Assembly: GCA_012295275.1 (NCBI GenBank)
Contig: CM022669.1
Location: forward strand, 11,469,949 to 11,533,948
Length of the DNA stretch: 64,000 nucleotides
DNA from: Chrysomallon squamiferum
Taxonomy: Eukaryota > Mollusca > Gastropoda > Neomphalida > Peltospiridae
Direction: 5' to 3'
Below are positions 13,603 through 26,302 of this stretch, in pieces. Each line of letters starts with the position of its first letter. The first letter of the stretch is position 1. The notes beneath the pieces were generated by a model. The model was not told the DNA's origin. It made no database searches and saw nothing but the letters and a program-made list of their open reading frames with translations. A program made the translations under genes and the position numbers.

Positions 13603-13909
13603 TTCAGATTCTCTCTATTTTCTTTTCTTTCTTTTTTACCTTTTTTTTCCCCCCTATATAACCAAGAAAGCCAATTCTATGTTAACTATTTTAAAGAAAC
13701 GCAGTTAACAACGATGTCTGATATGTTTTCTCTAGCACCTTTCAACTTGTTTCCCGGCCCTGTTAAAAACATAGAACATGACAGATTGAGCGGATCCCTT
13801 CAAGTTCTGTTTTTTTCTTCTTCTTCTGATGGAGAAGCCTCTGTGATGGAGGCTAGCTGACTCCGCGCTGGAGCTGTCAAAAAATCAGTGCATGCCTAGT
13901 TAAAGCGTG

Positions 13910-13982
13910 CACGTGTTAAACCGAACACGAGAACCGCAGTAACTAATAGCTGGCTGGTGATCCGGTGTGCGTGGCTATAAAA
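13910..13982 (+). promoter_or_regulatory. Candidate promoter: E-box plus TATA box
   Basis: CACGTG at 13910-13915 and TATAAAA at 13976-13982 lie in a GC-enriched island (13840-14050) inside very AT-rich DNA. No downstream coding exon is visible, so this may be the promoter of a gene whose exons lie elsewhere, of a non-coding RNA, or chance. Confidence 0.25.
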
Positions 13983-14079
13983 GAGAAGCATTCCGCACCT
14001 TGGCATTTCATTAATTACATTTTAAACTGCTTCGCTTCGCCTGGATCTATTGTTGGGCTGATTAACTGTAAAGAAAGAT

Positions 14080-14735
14080 TGTTTTCTCTTACGTTTTTTT
14101 TATTGTTTTATTGTTTTTCTTCTTTTTTTTTTTTTTTTTCTTTTTCCTTTTCCTTTTATTTCTTCTTCTTTTACTTTTTTTTTTTTTTTTTTTTTTTTAA
14201 TGTTATTTAGGTTTATTTTTTTTTTTCTATTCTTTTTTCGTTTGTTTCATTTATTTTTTTTTATATTATTTCCTTTTTCTTTCTTTTAAATTATTATTTT
14301 TTTTTTATTTCTTCCTTTATTTTCCATTTAATTTTTGTTTTTCTTGTTTTTATATTTTTTAAATGTAGTAGGTTTTTTTATTAATTTTTTTTTCTAAATT
14401 CTTTTATGTCCTCTTTTTTAATTTATCCTTTAGCTTGACGAAATTTCTTCCTCTTTTTATGGGGTCGGTTCATTTCTTGGTTTTATAATTTTATGTTGCA
14501 TCCATATTATATTACTTTTAATCATTATGTTTTTGGTCAATTTTAATTATATTATACATTCAAGAAATGCTTAATCTTTTTTATAATTTTTCTATTGATT
14601 TTAGATTTTTTTTTTCTTGGTTTCTTTCTTTAATTTTTATTAATATTTTTTTATTATTATTATTTGTATTTAAGTTTTTGTTTGTTTGCTTCTTTTGTCT
14701 AAAATTATTGAAATTGTTTTTTTTTTTTTTTATAC
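14080..14735. other. T-rich low-complexity DNA
   Basis: Long polypyrimidine/T tracts (for example 14113-14130, 14177-14198, 14217-14227, 14718-14731). No gene. Confidence 0.8.
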
Positions 14736-15476
14736 GGAGGATCTAATAGAAAAATTAGTCTGTGAATTAAAATTAATTTGTGTTTGTTGTCCGTGCGCGC
14801 GCGCGTGTATGTGTGTGTGTTTAATACGTTAGATTGTACACACGTATGAGAGATTGCCAATATGGATGTGGGTGTGTTTGCATGCATATTATTTACACTT
14901 AATTTCATCCTTGTCATCGAAAATATCGCATCAAAAGAAAAAAACAAACACGGAGACAACTTAATAACACGCCACATTACACACAAACGCCGCCGATATT
15001 TCACAATTTGTGTTTAGTAAGTGTCAACACAAGCTGATGTTATTTAAACAGCACTTGTTCTCTGGTGAATAGCATTTAGCACAAAAAAAATGACAGCCGT
15101 CGTCATTAACGCCGTCTACGCGTGTTTGCACTTACTGTCGCCACTGTTCAAAATGACGACATCATTTTTGCACGTACTTTTGTCATTGCGGAAGTGGTTT
15201 AATCAAATTAATGCGTTGTTTTGTGCAATTTCAGGGGGATATTTCTGAGTCCAGCTGTTAACATCAGAAACACCCATTTGATAGTCTAGTAAACTTTCGA
15301 GCTGTCAGACGTATATAATTTTTTTTTTTTTTTTTTTTTTGGTGTTTTTTTTTTAATGCCAAATATCTGTGGTTGAATGCAGTGCATGCCATAAATGTTT
15401 TTGGCAAATATGTGTTATTATCATCATCATGATCATTAGACATTAGAGATATCACAGAGTCCATGAAGGATATTTA
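14736..15476. other. Mixed unique DNA, no gene seen
   Basis: It includes an alternating CG/TG run near 14791-14820. A balanced block at 15090-15260, rich in GACG/GTC words, has no recognisable gene. Confidence 0.4.
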
Positions 15477-15749
15477 TTATTATTGTTGTTGTTGTTGTTG
15501 TTGTTACTGTTGTTGTTACTTTTTATTATATTATTATTTTTGATGTTATTAATATTTTTGTATTGTTATTATTCTTGTTTTTATTATCATTTTTATTATT
15601 ATTATTAATATTTATAGTACTGTTATTTATTAAGTTTATTATTATTAACATCATTATCATCATTATTATCATTATTATTATCTTGTTGTTGTTGTTGTTG
15701 CTATAAAAACTATATTACTGTTTTTATTACTATTATTATTGTTGTTGTT

Positions 15750-15794
<45 letters not shown>

Positions 15795-15800
15795 GCTATA
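15477..15800 (+). repeat. Degenerate TTG/TTA trinucleotide region
   Basis: TTG runs (15484-15514, 15682-15700) and TTA runs (15756-15794) within imperfect triplets. Confidence 0.88.
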
Positions 15801-16377
15801 ATTATCATTACTACCATCAATAAAGCTTTAAACAAATTAAGCTTTAATCGCCAAACTGAAATCATGGATCTGCTACTGACAGAGTAGAACAAACATGGTT
15901 ATAATTTATTTTGTTTTCAGGCCATAGATACCAGTGTTGACACGATGTGGGAATTGAAGCTTTCAAACCACACCCTCTACCGGCACACTGATATCTCTGT
16001 TACTCATTGTCTGATGATAGAATTTTCTGTTGAATAACAAACCTCTGTTTTATACATTAAAAAAAACGTAATAGTAATAATAATGTAATTATTATCGCTA
16101 TTATTGTGAAATCTTTGTAAATGTAATGTTTGTATTAAGTAGGAAATTATTAATATTATTACTGTTGTTGTTGTTGTTGAAGTTATTGATTTTGTAATTA
16201 TCGTCTAAGAAAGCAAATCAGTATGTAATTATTTTCAACATAAATATAATGACTGCATATGCTTTAACGCTTCATAAACATAACAATGGTATGTTGATGT
16301 ATACATACACAAAAAAATCATATGTACGTTATTCAGGTATGTAAATATATTCATCTCGTATAACATAAACACATACA

Positions 16378-16524
16378 TTATGCTTAAACACAGACACAGA
16401 CACAGAGACATCATATTCATACACACAAATACAAATACAATATACCATATATAAACATATACATGACACATACATGCACACAAATACATATATTACACAT
16501 CTTACATATACAAATACTGACACA

Positions 16525-16577
<53 letters not shown>
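16378..16577 (+). repeat. CA-rich region with a pure (CA)n core
   Basis: Imperfect CA/TACA words from about 16378, with a pure CA run at about 16530-16573. Confidence 0.9.
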
Positions 16578-16582
<5 letters not shown>

Positions 16583-16845
16583 ACACTAATTCCTAACGAG
16601 TGAAAACTACTGCCTATAAATCCCTGAAAAAAAGAAGAAAATAAATTCTCCCGCGTACTGAAGATCTGTGGCCACATTAGCCAAATACGAATGCTTGGCT
16701 TGTGGAAATGCTGTGTATGAATGGGCATTGGAATGTTTGTTATTGTATTGTTTTAGGAATGGGAGATTGTGATAAGAAAGAGCCGAGGTTCTGTAGGAAA
16801 TAGATCAGACACTTTGGCTGCAGTCAGTATGGCTAGCATTCAGGA

Positions 16846-17068
16846 AACACAAACTTTCACAAATATCAAGTTCTGGTGTGAAGTTTCGTTTGTGTTTGCA
16901 AATCTCAGTATTTGTTCTAAATAATTACACGAAACAAAAACTTTCATAAACATAAAGTTCTGGTGTGAAGTTTCGTTTGTGTTTCCAAATCTCAGTATTT
17001 GTTCTAAATAATTACACGAAACAAAAACTTTCATAAACATAAAGTTCTGGTGTGAAGTTTTGTTTTTG
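16846..17068 (+). repeat. 87-bp tandem repeat, about 2.6 copies
   Basis: 'ttctggtgtgaagtttcgtt' starts at 16871, 16958 and, with one change, 17045, a constant spacing of 87 bp. The unit begins 'aaactttcataaacataaag' and ends 'tattacacgaaac'-like sequence. Confidence 0.95.
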
Positions 17069-17195
17069 CGTTTCTAAATCACAATGTTTGTTTAAAAGAA
17101 TGAAAAATGCATTCCTGAAATGATGTTTGATTAGTAGATCAAAATACAGGACATTTGATATTTTTAACAACAAAAAACGTACAGGTATGTTAAAT

Positions 17196-17306
17196 ATATA
17201 TATGTATGTATGTATGTATGTGTGTATGTATCTAAATGTATATGTGTGTGTGTATATATATATACACATTTAGATACATACACACACATACATACATACA
17301 TATATG
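17196..17306. repeat. Long near-perfect palindrome (ATGT/ACAT arms)
   Basis: The left arm (about 17196-17240) ends GTATCTAAATGTA. The right arm (about 17263-17306) begins TACACATTTAGATAC. The arms are reverse complements over about 40 bp around a TG/TA-rich centre of about 22 bp, so the region could extrude as a cruciform. Confidence 0.9.
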
Positions 17307-17329
17307 TGTGTGTGTATGTTTGTATATAT

Positions 17330-18109
17330 GTGTGTGTATACACAGATTTATATATGTATGTATGTATTACAACAATTTGAAAAAATAATTAAAGAGATTG
17401 TTACTTTGTGTAGTTTTACTTCTAACATGAAAATTACTTTTCAACTTTCCCTCTTTCTCTCTCTTTCTTTCTTCTATTGTTTTTTTTAATAATAATTTAA
17501 TTTTTATTTCATTTACTTGTTTGTTTATTTATTTATTTATTTACATTATATTACAATTATATTTATCAATATTTGTTTCTTTCATGATCTGTTCATCGTA
17601 TTCTCAGTTTTTTTATTTGTTTACTTTCAACCCACTTTACCTTCCAACTGTGAATTTATATCGTTTAATCACTTCAGCGAAAAATATTTTTATCAAAACA
17701 GTTATCAACAATCTTCAAGTACAAATAATAAACGTGTCATTAAAGAAAATTAATATTTTCTTGTAGAACATTATTGATTAAATAATAATGAATCTTTTTA
17801 CTGTAGCAGATTAAATAATATATCAAGGTGACTTAAGGACAGTATATTAATAATTTTATTTTTCACATAATATTGATCAGAGTTGGCTGGGTAAAATTTC
17901 TTTTCAGTTAGAATATTTATGTGCATTTTATTATATGTATATATATATAGACACGCATAAACCCACCCACAGATACAAATAGATATACTGAAGAAAAAAA
18001 GAAGATAATAATCAAGTTAATTCAAGAAATTAATAAAATATATATATATATGTATGTATATTTTAAATGCAATAGAATTTGAAGCAGAATATTTATTATA
18101 TTTATGATT

Positions 18110-18140
<31 letters not shown>

Positions 18141-18435
18141 TTTCTTTTCTGTTCGGTATATTTTGAGAGAATTAAAATGGTATTAGATTAAAAAATATAA
18201 ATGTTTCATTAATTACAGGATAATAAGATATTTTAAATCATACTTGAATTTTTAATTCAAATGTGGTATCACTATCAGCATGATCATTACTGTCATTGCC
18301 TTAGTATCATCATCAACACTCTTACTGTTATTATCATCATAACTATTATATTAATATTCTTATAATTAATTACTACTAATAATTGTTTTTGTTGTCATCA
18401 TTATTATCATTCTACTAATCATTATTAGAATTATC
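17330..18435. other. AT-rich DNA, no gene seen
   Basis: It includes a TTTA patch (17524-17542) and (AT)n stretches at 17936-17950, 18039-18050 and 18118-18140. Confidence 0.5.
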
Positions 18436-18439
18436 TTAA

Positions 18440-18560
18440 CTGATGATGATGATGACGATTATTATTATTATTATTGTTACTATTGTTGTTGTTGTTGTTG
18501 TTGTTCTTATTACTCTTGTTGTTGTGGTGATGGTGGTGGTGGCGGTGATGATGGTCTTTT
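18440..18560 (+). repeat. Compound GAT/TTA/TTG/GGT trinucleotide tract
   Basis: GATGATGATGAC, TTA, then TTG runs and GGTGGTGGCGGTG. Imperfect throughout. Confidence 0.85.
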
Positions 18561-21105
18561 GTTTTCTAGTTACAACAGAGATAAAAAATCTAAAATTATA
18601 TAACCAAGAACTGTTTATTTCTTTCACTCCACTGTTGAGTGTGTTTTCTAACAAACACTGACTGCAATACAAGCAACCACCACGACCAGAGGTACATTTC
18701 ATAAAGTATCAACATTTACGAAACATTCTTGTTATCACGGGAATGCTTTGAAGCCAGCATTGCGGAGATATGTTTTAAAATATCACAAAAAGCTGAAGGC
18801 AAAATATTCTCCTCGACCGTACTTCTGTGTTGTTGTGATTTCAGAGGTCAAGAAAAGCAAAGATTTGTAAGACAAACAAGTTATAAAATGTTACTGGTTC
18901 ATGAGCAAACGTACATCTGTGAATGGTACAGATTCTGTGTGGGTTTTTTTCTTTTTTTTTTCTTCTTCTTCTTCTTTTTTTAATAGTAAATATCACATAT
19001 AAATCGTATGTAACACAGATAGGTGGGTTATGTATGATACTGTTCAAGTCTGGTGGCAGAAAAGTGATGGATGTGTAGATTAGATTCAACTAACAAGTGA
19101 TTATTATGAAAAGAATGACGTCATGTGGTAACTTGACTTTAAATGAGTTATAATTAACACACCCACCAGTTTCTAGTTTCACTCATGATATTCTAAATGA
19201 AAAATGTTATACCAACATACATAATTTCCCATTCTAGACACTGTAAATAAAGGCAAACCTTTATGAATTTGCACTAACTTATTTATATTGAAAAAAAAAA
19301 AAAAAAAAAGTTTTAAAGCTTCCCTAAAAAATAAAAATAAAATAAAAAGTAATAATAATAATAAAATAATAAAAAATAACGACAACTAATTTCCTTATAT
19401 TAGCAACACAGTTCAGAAGAATTCTTTCATTATCAAACAACTTTGATTCCTTTCATTAAAATATTGAAATTCATTTGATTCTTTTTAAGACATCTTTTGG
19501 CCTTTGTTTGCAAAACAAGAATATTTCTGCTCTATAAAGCTTTCTGGTAAAATACAATGTCACTGCACTCTAAGCCGTGTTTACATCACAGTGTAAGGAC
19601 ATGACTAAATCGGTGACTGATTTTTTAAACAACTAACGTAGTTAACCTGCGATCCATCCTTGTTAGTTATCTGGTATTCTTCAGTCCAGCCCTCTGACAT
19701 TCAGTCCATCCGTTTGTTTCTGTCTTTCGTCAAGCAGACCAGTGTTTAAGTGACCCGATTATTGATTGTCCACGTCATGGAGAGCTAGCTAGAATGGGAA
19801 AATAGTATAAGAAGGAAAGATCCTAAGCGTTAGTATCTTGGTCAAAAAATTTTCAGTTCACAGTTACTAGTGTAAAATAAAAAAGAGAACGTCACAAATT
19901 TTCAGTACAACATTTAATTTATTGACTGGATTTTTAATATCTTCAATGTACTTCAAGAGTTCAGACATTTTATTTACATATAAAAGTAGGTTCACTAATT
20001 CGGTGACAGTTCTGTGTTTGCAGAAGTGAGATAATTAAATCAACCAATCAGAGCAACGCATCAAGACGTCTGCTGAATTCACGTTTCCGCAAGTGTCATT
20101 CCGTGACGGAAGATTCACGTTCTTGAAGATTATTAAATTTTCGGTAAATAAAAGCTAAGTCAGTTAACACGAAAGAAACAAGATTTGATAAAATTTGGCT
20201 CTTCATATTTTTATACCAAGTTTAACAAGTGTCTTTAAATAAAAAGTTAAATATTATAATCTGGAATTAAAAACTGAAGAAAGACGTTTTATTTTTTCAG
20301 TCTGATATTCTATTTAAGTTTTTTTTTTTTTTTTTTTTTTTTTTAAATATTTTGAAACAAAAGAATAATTAAAGAATATAACCAAAGAAACCAGATTTGC
20401 AGTAATTTTTATACTTGTTAACTTTTGAAAAGCAGTTATTTATTTGTTGTTATGTTGTTGTTTTTTATGATTGTTTTTTTTTTGGGGGGGGAGAGGTGTT
20501 TTTTTGTTGTAAATTAAATTATAATTAAGCATGCAAATTAATTGATAAATAATACAGTTTTTATAGAAAAAACTATTGAAAGAAAAAATATTTTTCCTTC
20601 ATTAGTTCTAATAATCATCAAACTTAGAATGCTTTTAAAAAAGAATCTAGAAATTAAATAGAATTTTGTCGAAGAGAATAATGTTAAACATTTTATAAAA
20701 GGTTTCATAGTAACAATGATAACAACAACAATAATAATAAAAGTAACAAAAATAATAATGAAAATATTACTTTGTATTAGACAGTGAAGTGAGAACAATA
20801 AATCTTTTTTATAATAACAACAACAAAAAAACATCAACAGTAAAAATAACAACAACTAAAACATTAATAGATAAAACAAAAATTAAAAAAATTAAATTCT
20901 ATCAAAAACGCAACAAAATATAACCTCAAAACAACAAATTACAAAAGACAACCAACGTTTTTGTTTTCTATGATTTTTTGTATTCTATATTATTGTCTAG
21001 AAATACCTGTAAATTCTCAGTTACCTATTTGTTCTTAATCTTTGTTTTTACAGACCTTCACCTTCAATTTGACCTACTTTAAATATTCTACTCATCAGTG
21101 ATCAT
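18561..21105. other. Unique AT-rich DNA, no gene seen
   Basis: It contains T/A tracts (18948-18960, 19292-19309, 20321-20343), a short TAA tract (19351-19375) and a more balanced stretch 19560-20110. Short frames lack family motifs. Confidence 0.4.
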
Positions 21106-21261
21106 TTAAAAAAAATAATAATAATTTATCATTATTATGTTGTTGTTTCTGTGTTTTTTTCTTTTTTTTTTTTTTTTTTTGTTATACATATTTTTTTTTC
21201 TCTCTCTCTCTCTCTTTTTTCCTAACAAATATTTGTCTGCAGCATGCGGTAAAACAAGATA

Positions 21262-22375
21262 TATCATATTTTCTGTTTGTGCTTTCATGTTATTGTTTTT
21301 GGCAGTACACTTTACATCTATTATTTCATAACCTACTAAAAAAAAAAAAAAAAAAATCTCAGTGTTGTTTCCATGGAGAGAGGATATATTCACACTTCAT
21401 AAAAGATGTCTGAATCTGGAAAATGTCTTGTCAGTTCATTCAGATCTGTGTTTCTTCTGTTTAACTTAATTTTCTTGATTCTTGATTCTTTAAAATAAAT
21501 TGGCCTACAACTGTTTTCTGTTTTAAAATATTTTTAAACACACACACTGTGGACGTTTTTTGTGTTTCTTCACACTGTGGACGTTTTGAAAGGTGTGTAA
21601 CACACACACACAGACAGTGGACGTTTTTGTAAACACACACACAGACAGTGGACGTTTTGAAAGGTGTGTAACACACACACACAGACAGTGGACGTTTTGA
21701 ACACACACACAGGTGGACGTTTTAGTAAAATTACTTTCACCACTGTGGACGTTTTGAAAAGGTGTAACACGTATTTACGTTTTCAACTGATGCAAAACCC
21801 AGATATGTAAATTTACCGACATATTGTATAAAAACTGAAATCTCCGTTTTGATGAAAGTGGTTTTTTTCTCTCCCAGTGGACGTTTTGTGCTGGACAAAA
21901 GTGTTTAAGACACAAGACACAGTGGACGTTTTGAAAGACACACACACTTTCACCAGCGTATTTATCTCAACTGATGCAAAAACCCAGATATGTAATTTAC
22001 CGACATATTGTATAAAACTGAAATCTCCTGATGAAATGTTTTTTTTCTCTCCCAAGCTTTGTGCTACAAAAGCTTTAAGATAAGCAGACGCATACAGCAG
22101 CTACATCTTGTCTCAATTAATAATGGTGAAAATTAATACAGGTAATTACGTAATTTTATTTCAGATTAATTTTACAACCTGACACACACTTTCTTCTGGC
22201 AGCAATTGATGAAGAAAATTCTCTGAACTGTTTTCTTGCTAACACTTTATCCAATTAAGGTTCAAGCAAGTAAACCAGGTGATTAATTGTATATCTCTGT
22301 CAGAGGTTAAAATGAAGGAGAACACATTCGTGCACCGACACAGTGCTGTATGTACTTGATATTGTCAGTACAAGA
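21262..22375 (-). repeat. Left arm of a large inverted repeat (family 'IR21/28')
   Basis: The reverse complement matches 28415-30122 in blocks and in the same order. Blocks are about 21262-21520 with 29868-30122, the satellite section 21541-21770 with 28861-29852, and about 21960-22310 with 28470-28840. The outermost part to about 22375 is only weakly similar. Much of the satellite was lost or never expanded here, and a ~180-bp segment is duplicated (21780-21935 versus 21958-22085). Confidence 0.88.
21545..21770 (-). repeat. Degenerate ~40-bp satellite array, left arm
   Basis: Seven GTGGACGTTTT cores sit at irregular spacing, several joined to AAAGGTGTGTAACACAC. Two more isolated cores occur at about 21878 and 21922, giving nine in total. 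It is the reverse-complement counterpart of the array at 28861. Confidence 0.92.
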
Positions 22376-23710
22376 CAGTACACACCATGACCTTTCTTTG
22401 TGGTTCTTGAAAAACATATACCAACATAAAAAACAAGGCACATACACGATCGACACAAAAAACATTTACTGATTGTAATTATAGTGCATTAATGAACTTA
22501 ATGTGTATGTTATTTTATAATTGTCTTTCGCCTTTGATGGATGATTTGCTAAGAAAGATAAGAATAAATAGTTAATATTTAAGAAAAAAAACAATTAATA
22601 TTTGAATATTATAAATGGATTTGGTTCAGTGATATCCGAAACAAAGAACCTACCACTACCTCTGTGCAATAAATAGTTAACACGTCAGCATATTTTATGT
22701 GTGTGTGGGTGTGTGTCTGTTTTTTGTAACAGAGAATCTGCCTCCAGGCTATGAAATTAATTAATGTTTAACATCTCAGCACATTTTAATCATTAATTTT
22801 GTAAAATGCTAGACGAGTGGTTTTTTATACAACAGATAAAAATAACGAGACGGGAAATCAACAAAGTTTATCACTGCCCATTGTGTCAGATTTTTGATTA
22901 TCGCATTTTAATGTCAGGAAACATCTTGATGCTTATTCACGTAATTCTTCAAACAATTAACAGCTTTACACTTTCATATGCACCTTCCTACAGACAGGAA
23001 AAAAAAACATGCCACAGTCTTGCTAAGCAGTTCTGGGTGGTGACTTTGAAAAAGAAATACTTGCAATCTGTAATCCCAGATATTAAAAAACCAGTGCTCC
23101 AACCAATGAACCATAGTCAACATTCGACTTTTATAAATAATTTTCAATAGAAAAACTTACTCCTTTTTCACTAAAAAGCAGCCATAGGTGACTGGCTGGA
23201 ACGGGGAAAGTGAAAAAAAAGGATTATAAAAAATCTGGACCCATAACCATGTTCTTCTGTGTTCTGTGCCAAGCCCTCGCCTGCTCAGTGCTTGATGTCT
23301 GTCAGCTCACCACGGGCAGAGCAGAGTACAAATAAACGTCACGCACTAACATACGCCAGAGATATCAGTTTTCTTTATTAAAATATACATTAACAGTTAT
23401 CACCACGATCATTTCTGAAATTAGCACTGACATCAAAAAGAAAGCAGTAGAACTGCAATACTTTGAAAACTCAGCAATATATTAACAAAAAAATACATTA
23501 AAAATGTATTATTTACAAGTAGAAGATTATAGTATATATTTTTTTTATTTATTAATGCACTATAATTAATAACCCCCCCTACAACACCAAGCAGTCTACA
23601 TGCTTTGGAAAAGTTATTGTTCTATTAATAGTAAGATATAGGAATGTATTATGCAGACAATATCTGTGGAATGTGATGATAACAAGAAGAAAAACAGAAC
23701 CAAACATTTT
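22376..23710. other. Inter-arm DNA, left part
   Basis: Unique AT-rich sequence between the inverted-repeat arms. A 114-codon frame at 22806-23150 has no recognisable domain. No gene called. Confidence 0.4.
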
Positions 23711-23712
23711 AG

Positions 23713-23850
23713 TGCTTTATTAATATCAGATATGTTGAGATATGTATTTTTTATATTCTTTATTAATATCAGATATGTTGAGATATGTATTTTTTATATT
23801 CTTTATTAATATCAGATATGTTCAGATATGTATTTTTTATATTCTTATAT
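23713..23850 (+). repeat. 43-bp tandem repeat, about three copies
   Basis: 'atcagatatgttgagatatg' followed by 'tattttttatattcttta' recurs at 23725, 23768 and 23811 (one base change in the third). Confidence 0.95.
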
Positions 23851-24045
23851 GCTTTCATATTTATTTGAAATTTAGTATAAAATATTCCTTTCTGTGAGTA
23901 AGGAATAATGTTGTAGCAATGGCATACCTCTAAATGGAATTACACAAATCACAAAATTTACACGAAATAACTATTAATATAGAATCATTTTAGACGGTAT
24001 AACGAAACACGATGCAGGCCAAAAAACGAGAAAATAACTGATTCT

Positions 24046-24136
24046 TTGAACACAACACACACAAACACACACTCGAAAACACACACACACACGAAACACA
24101 CACACAAAAACAAACACACACACACACACACACACG

Positions 24137-24203
<67 letters not shown>
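24046..24203 (+). repeat. (CA)n, interrupted then pure
   Basis: Interrupted CA/AACA units to about 24135, then a pure CA run to 24202. It makes long spurious Cys/Val and His/Thr frames. Confidence 0.95.
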
Positions 24204-24204
<1 letters not shown>

Positions 24205-24363
24205 TATATATTACTGCAGCTTGTTTCACATAACATTTAAGCTTACACTGCAACCACTGTTCCACTGAACGATACAGTCTACTCCGGTGTCACTTGATGT
24301 AACAACTGAGGTAAAATACGCGCAGCTGCTATCAGATTAACACCAGATGATCAAATAGCACAC

Positions 24364-24368
<5 letters not shown>

Positions 24369-24419
<51 letters not shown>
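24369..24419 (+). repeat. (AT)n dinucleotide
   Basis: A pure AT run of about 50 bp. Confidence 0.95.
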
Positions 24420-24421
<2 letters not shown>

Positions 24422-26271
24422 ACACGTGTATTACGTTTGTTTACTTACTCTCAGAATAACGGTAAAGGTAGACAGGAATTTCCGAGGTGATTTGTCAACC
24501 CTGTTAATGAAAATTTAAAGATGTCAGATGGTCAGAAAATCACAGGATGATATAGAAATAAAATATTTTTTTTTTTTTTAAAAAGGAAAAAAAGAAAGAT
24601 AAGAAAGGAAACCAAAAAAATAAAAAAGAGCAAAGCAGGAAACATCGAGAGATTTGACAAACTGAAAGATTTTCAGTAATTTGTTTCTGTAGCTGAATTA
24701 AATGTCTGTGTTTGGCGTCTATTTGTCTGTCTGTGTGTCTGTTAGAGATTATTTTAAATAGTTCAACAGGCAGAACAAAGAGAATTTGGTATATATAATT
24801 AATTTTTATATTACGAATAATGAAAAAAAACAAAAATAACAAGATGGCTAAATACATAAATTTGAACCGTTACAGGGAATTACAATTCCATATCTTGAAT
24901 GTAAATAATACCTTTATTTGAATGTTTCAGATATTTGATAGTTTTTGTACATGTACCTTGCACGTGTTAATATGTGCAGACATAGTTGTTATCAACAAAC
25001 ATTGAATTGATATCAGTTATAAAAAATAAAAATAAAATAGATTTTATAATTACATAAAACGTATGTGTATATGTTCTGTGTATTTAGATTATAAATATTG
25101 TTGAAAGCAATACAGAAATAATAACTACCAGTACTACGCCACTGTACTTAAATCAACACACTGTCCACATTAGATGTTACGTATCCTCGGCTCTGTGGAA
25201 TGTTATAAACTCTATTTCATGCGCTATACGGATTACTACACATCACGATAGACATACCACGCGTATTGCACGCTACCCGTTTTCATTCACCGACCCAAGT
25301 CTTGCAGGTAGCTGATACAGAACAAAAACTATGTCGGCACGATGCCAGTTTAGTCATTTGGCTGAATGTGAGAGGGTATAAGAGGACTGCCACACTTCCA
25401 GCAGTCAGCTGTAAACTCGTCTGTGTAAACTGTTGCGACAAAGAGGAGAAAACGTCCGACTGTTCTTGAAACTGTGATGTAACTTCTCCAGTGTTTGTGA
25501 TTACAGTCAGTAGATGCATGTACGAACGGAACATGTAAGATCAATTACAGTCATTCTCCTCCCAGTAATTCAATAACGGCAAGAAAATTTAAAGCAGAAA
25601 TTACCCGTCAGGGTTGTTTTATAAACAAAGACGCTGACTTTTTCTGTCACGACTGGAGCAGAACTGGCTTCCAAGGTCGCTGATGTGTCCATGATTATAC
25701 TCGTGACTGAACCATCCTCTGATGGAACAATGCTGAAAATTACCTCGAACAAGTTGTTCCCGTTTTGTAAACTATATTTACTATTTATTTACTATTTACG
25801 TGATATGTAACTTGACAATATATACCTTATATTTAGAGTATAAGATGGCATAATTATTGCTTAAAACAAAAGAAAAGAAAAAAAAGAAAGAAAGAAAGAC
25901 AAATGGTAAGAATATGGTAATGGAAAATCATATTAATGTCCCACTGTTGTAACTTCAGGAAAACAAATTTCTTTTCGTTATCAAAAATATATTTCATTTT
26001 AGCCTGGATGAGCTGTATTTGGGTACTGGGAGAACAGGATTGAAAGATGATGAATAATGGGACTGATTTCCTGTTCTGATCAATACTCATTTTTATCAAA
26101 CGATTTTCCTGCCAACGGGAAAGTGCATGCAAAACATCTAAGGCTACTTATCAATACAAAATGCTCAAAAACAATCAAAAATTAAATAAATAAATAAAAA
26201 TATACATATGTATGTGTGATTCTCTATATAATGATATATATTTTCTTTTCATAATTTTTATTTATATTTAC

Positions 26272-26302
<31 letters not shown>

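Noticed and set aside
13149-13860. 170- and 126-codon frames over the GA run and Phe-rich sequence
   Set aside because: They consist of Arg-Glu from (GA)n and Phe/Leu from T-rich and 36-bp repeats. No family features.
14790-14820. Z-DNA-prone CG/TG alternation as a functional element
   Set aside because: Short, and adjacent to ordinary TG microsatellite. No promoter or gene nearby to give it meaning.
15930-16020. tRNA-derived SINE remnant (B-box-like GCTTCAATTCC on the minus strand)
   Set aside because: Only a loose B box and no clear A box, poly-A tail or target duplication. One such match is expected by chance.
21141-21393. Possible coding frames in the left-arm flank (minus strand, 95 codons)
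   Set aside because: Built on poly-A/T and GA runs. The homologous right-arm copy does not preserve the frame.
22806-23150. 114-codon frame with a CPLC motif
   Set aside because: A single Cys pair is not enough for a zinc-binding domain. No family recognised, ordinary AT-rich composition, no splice context.
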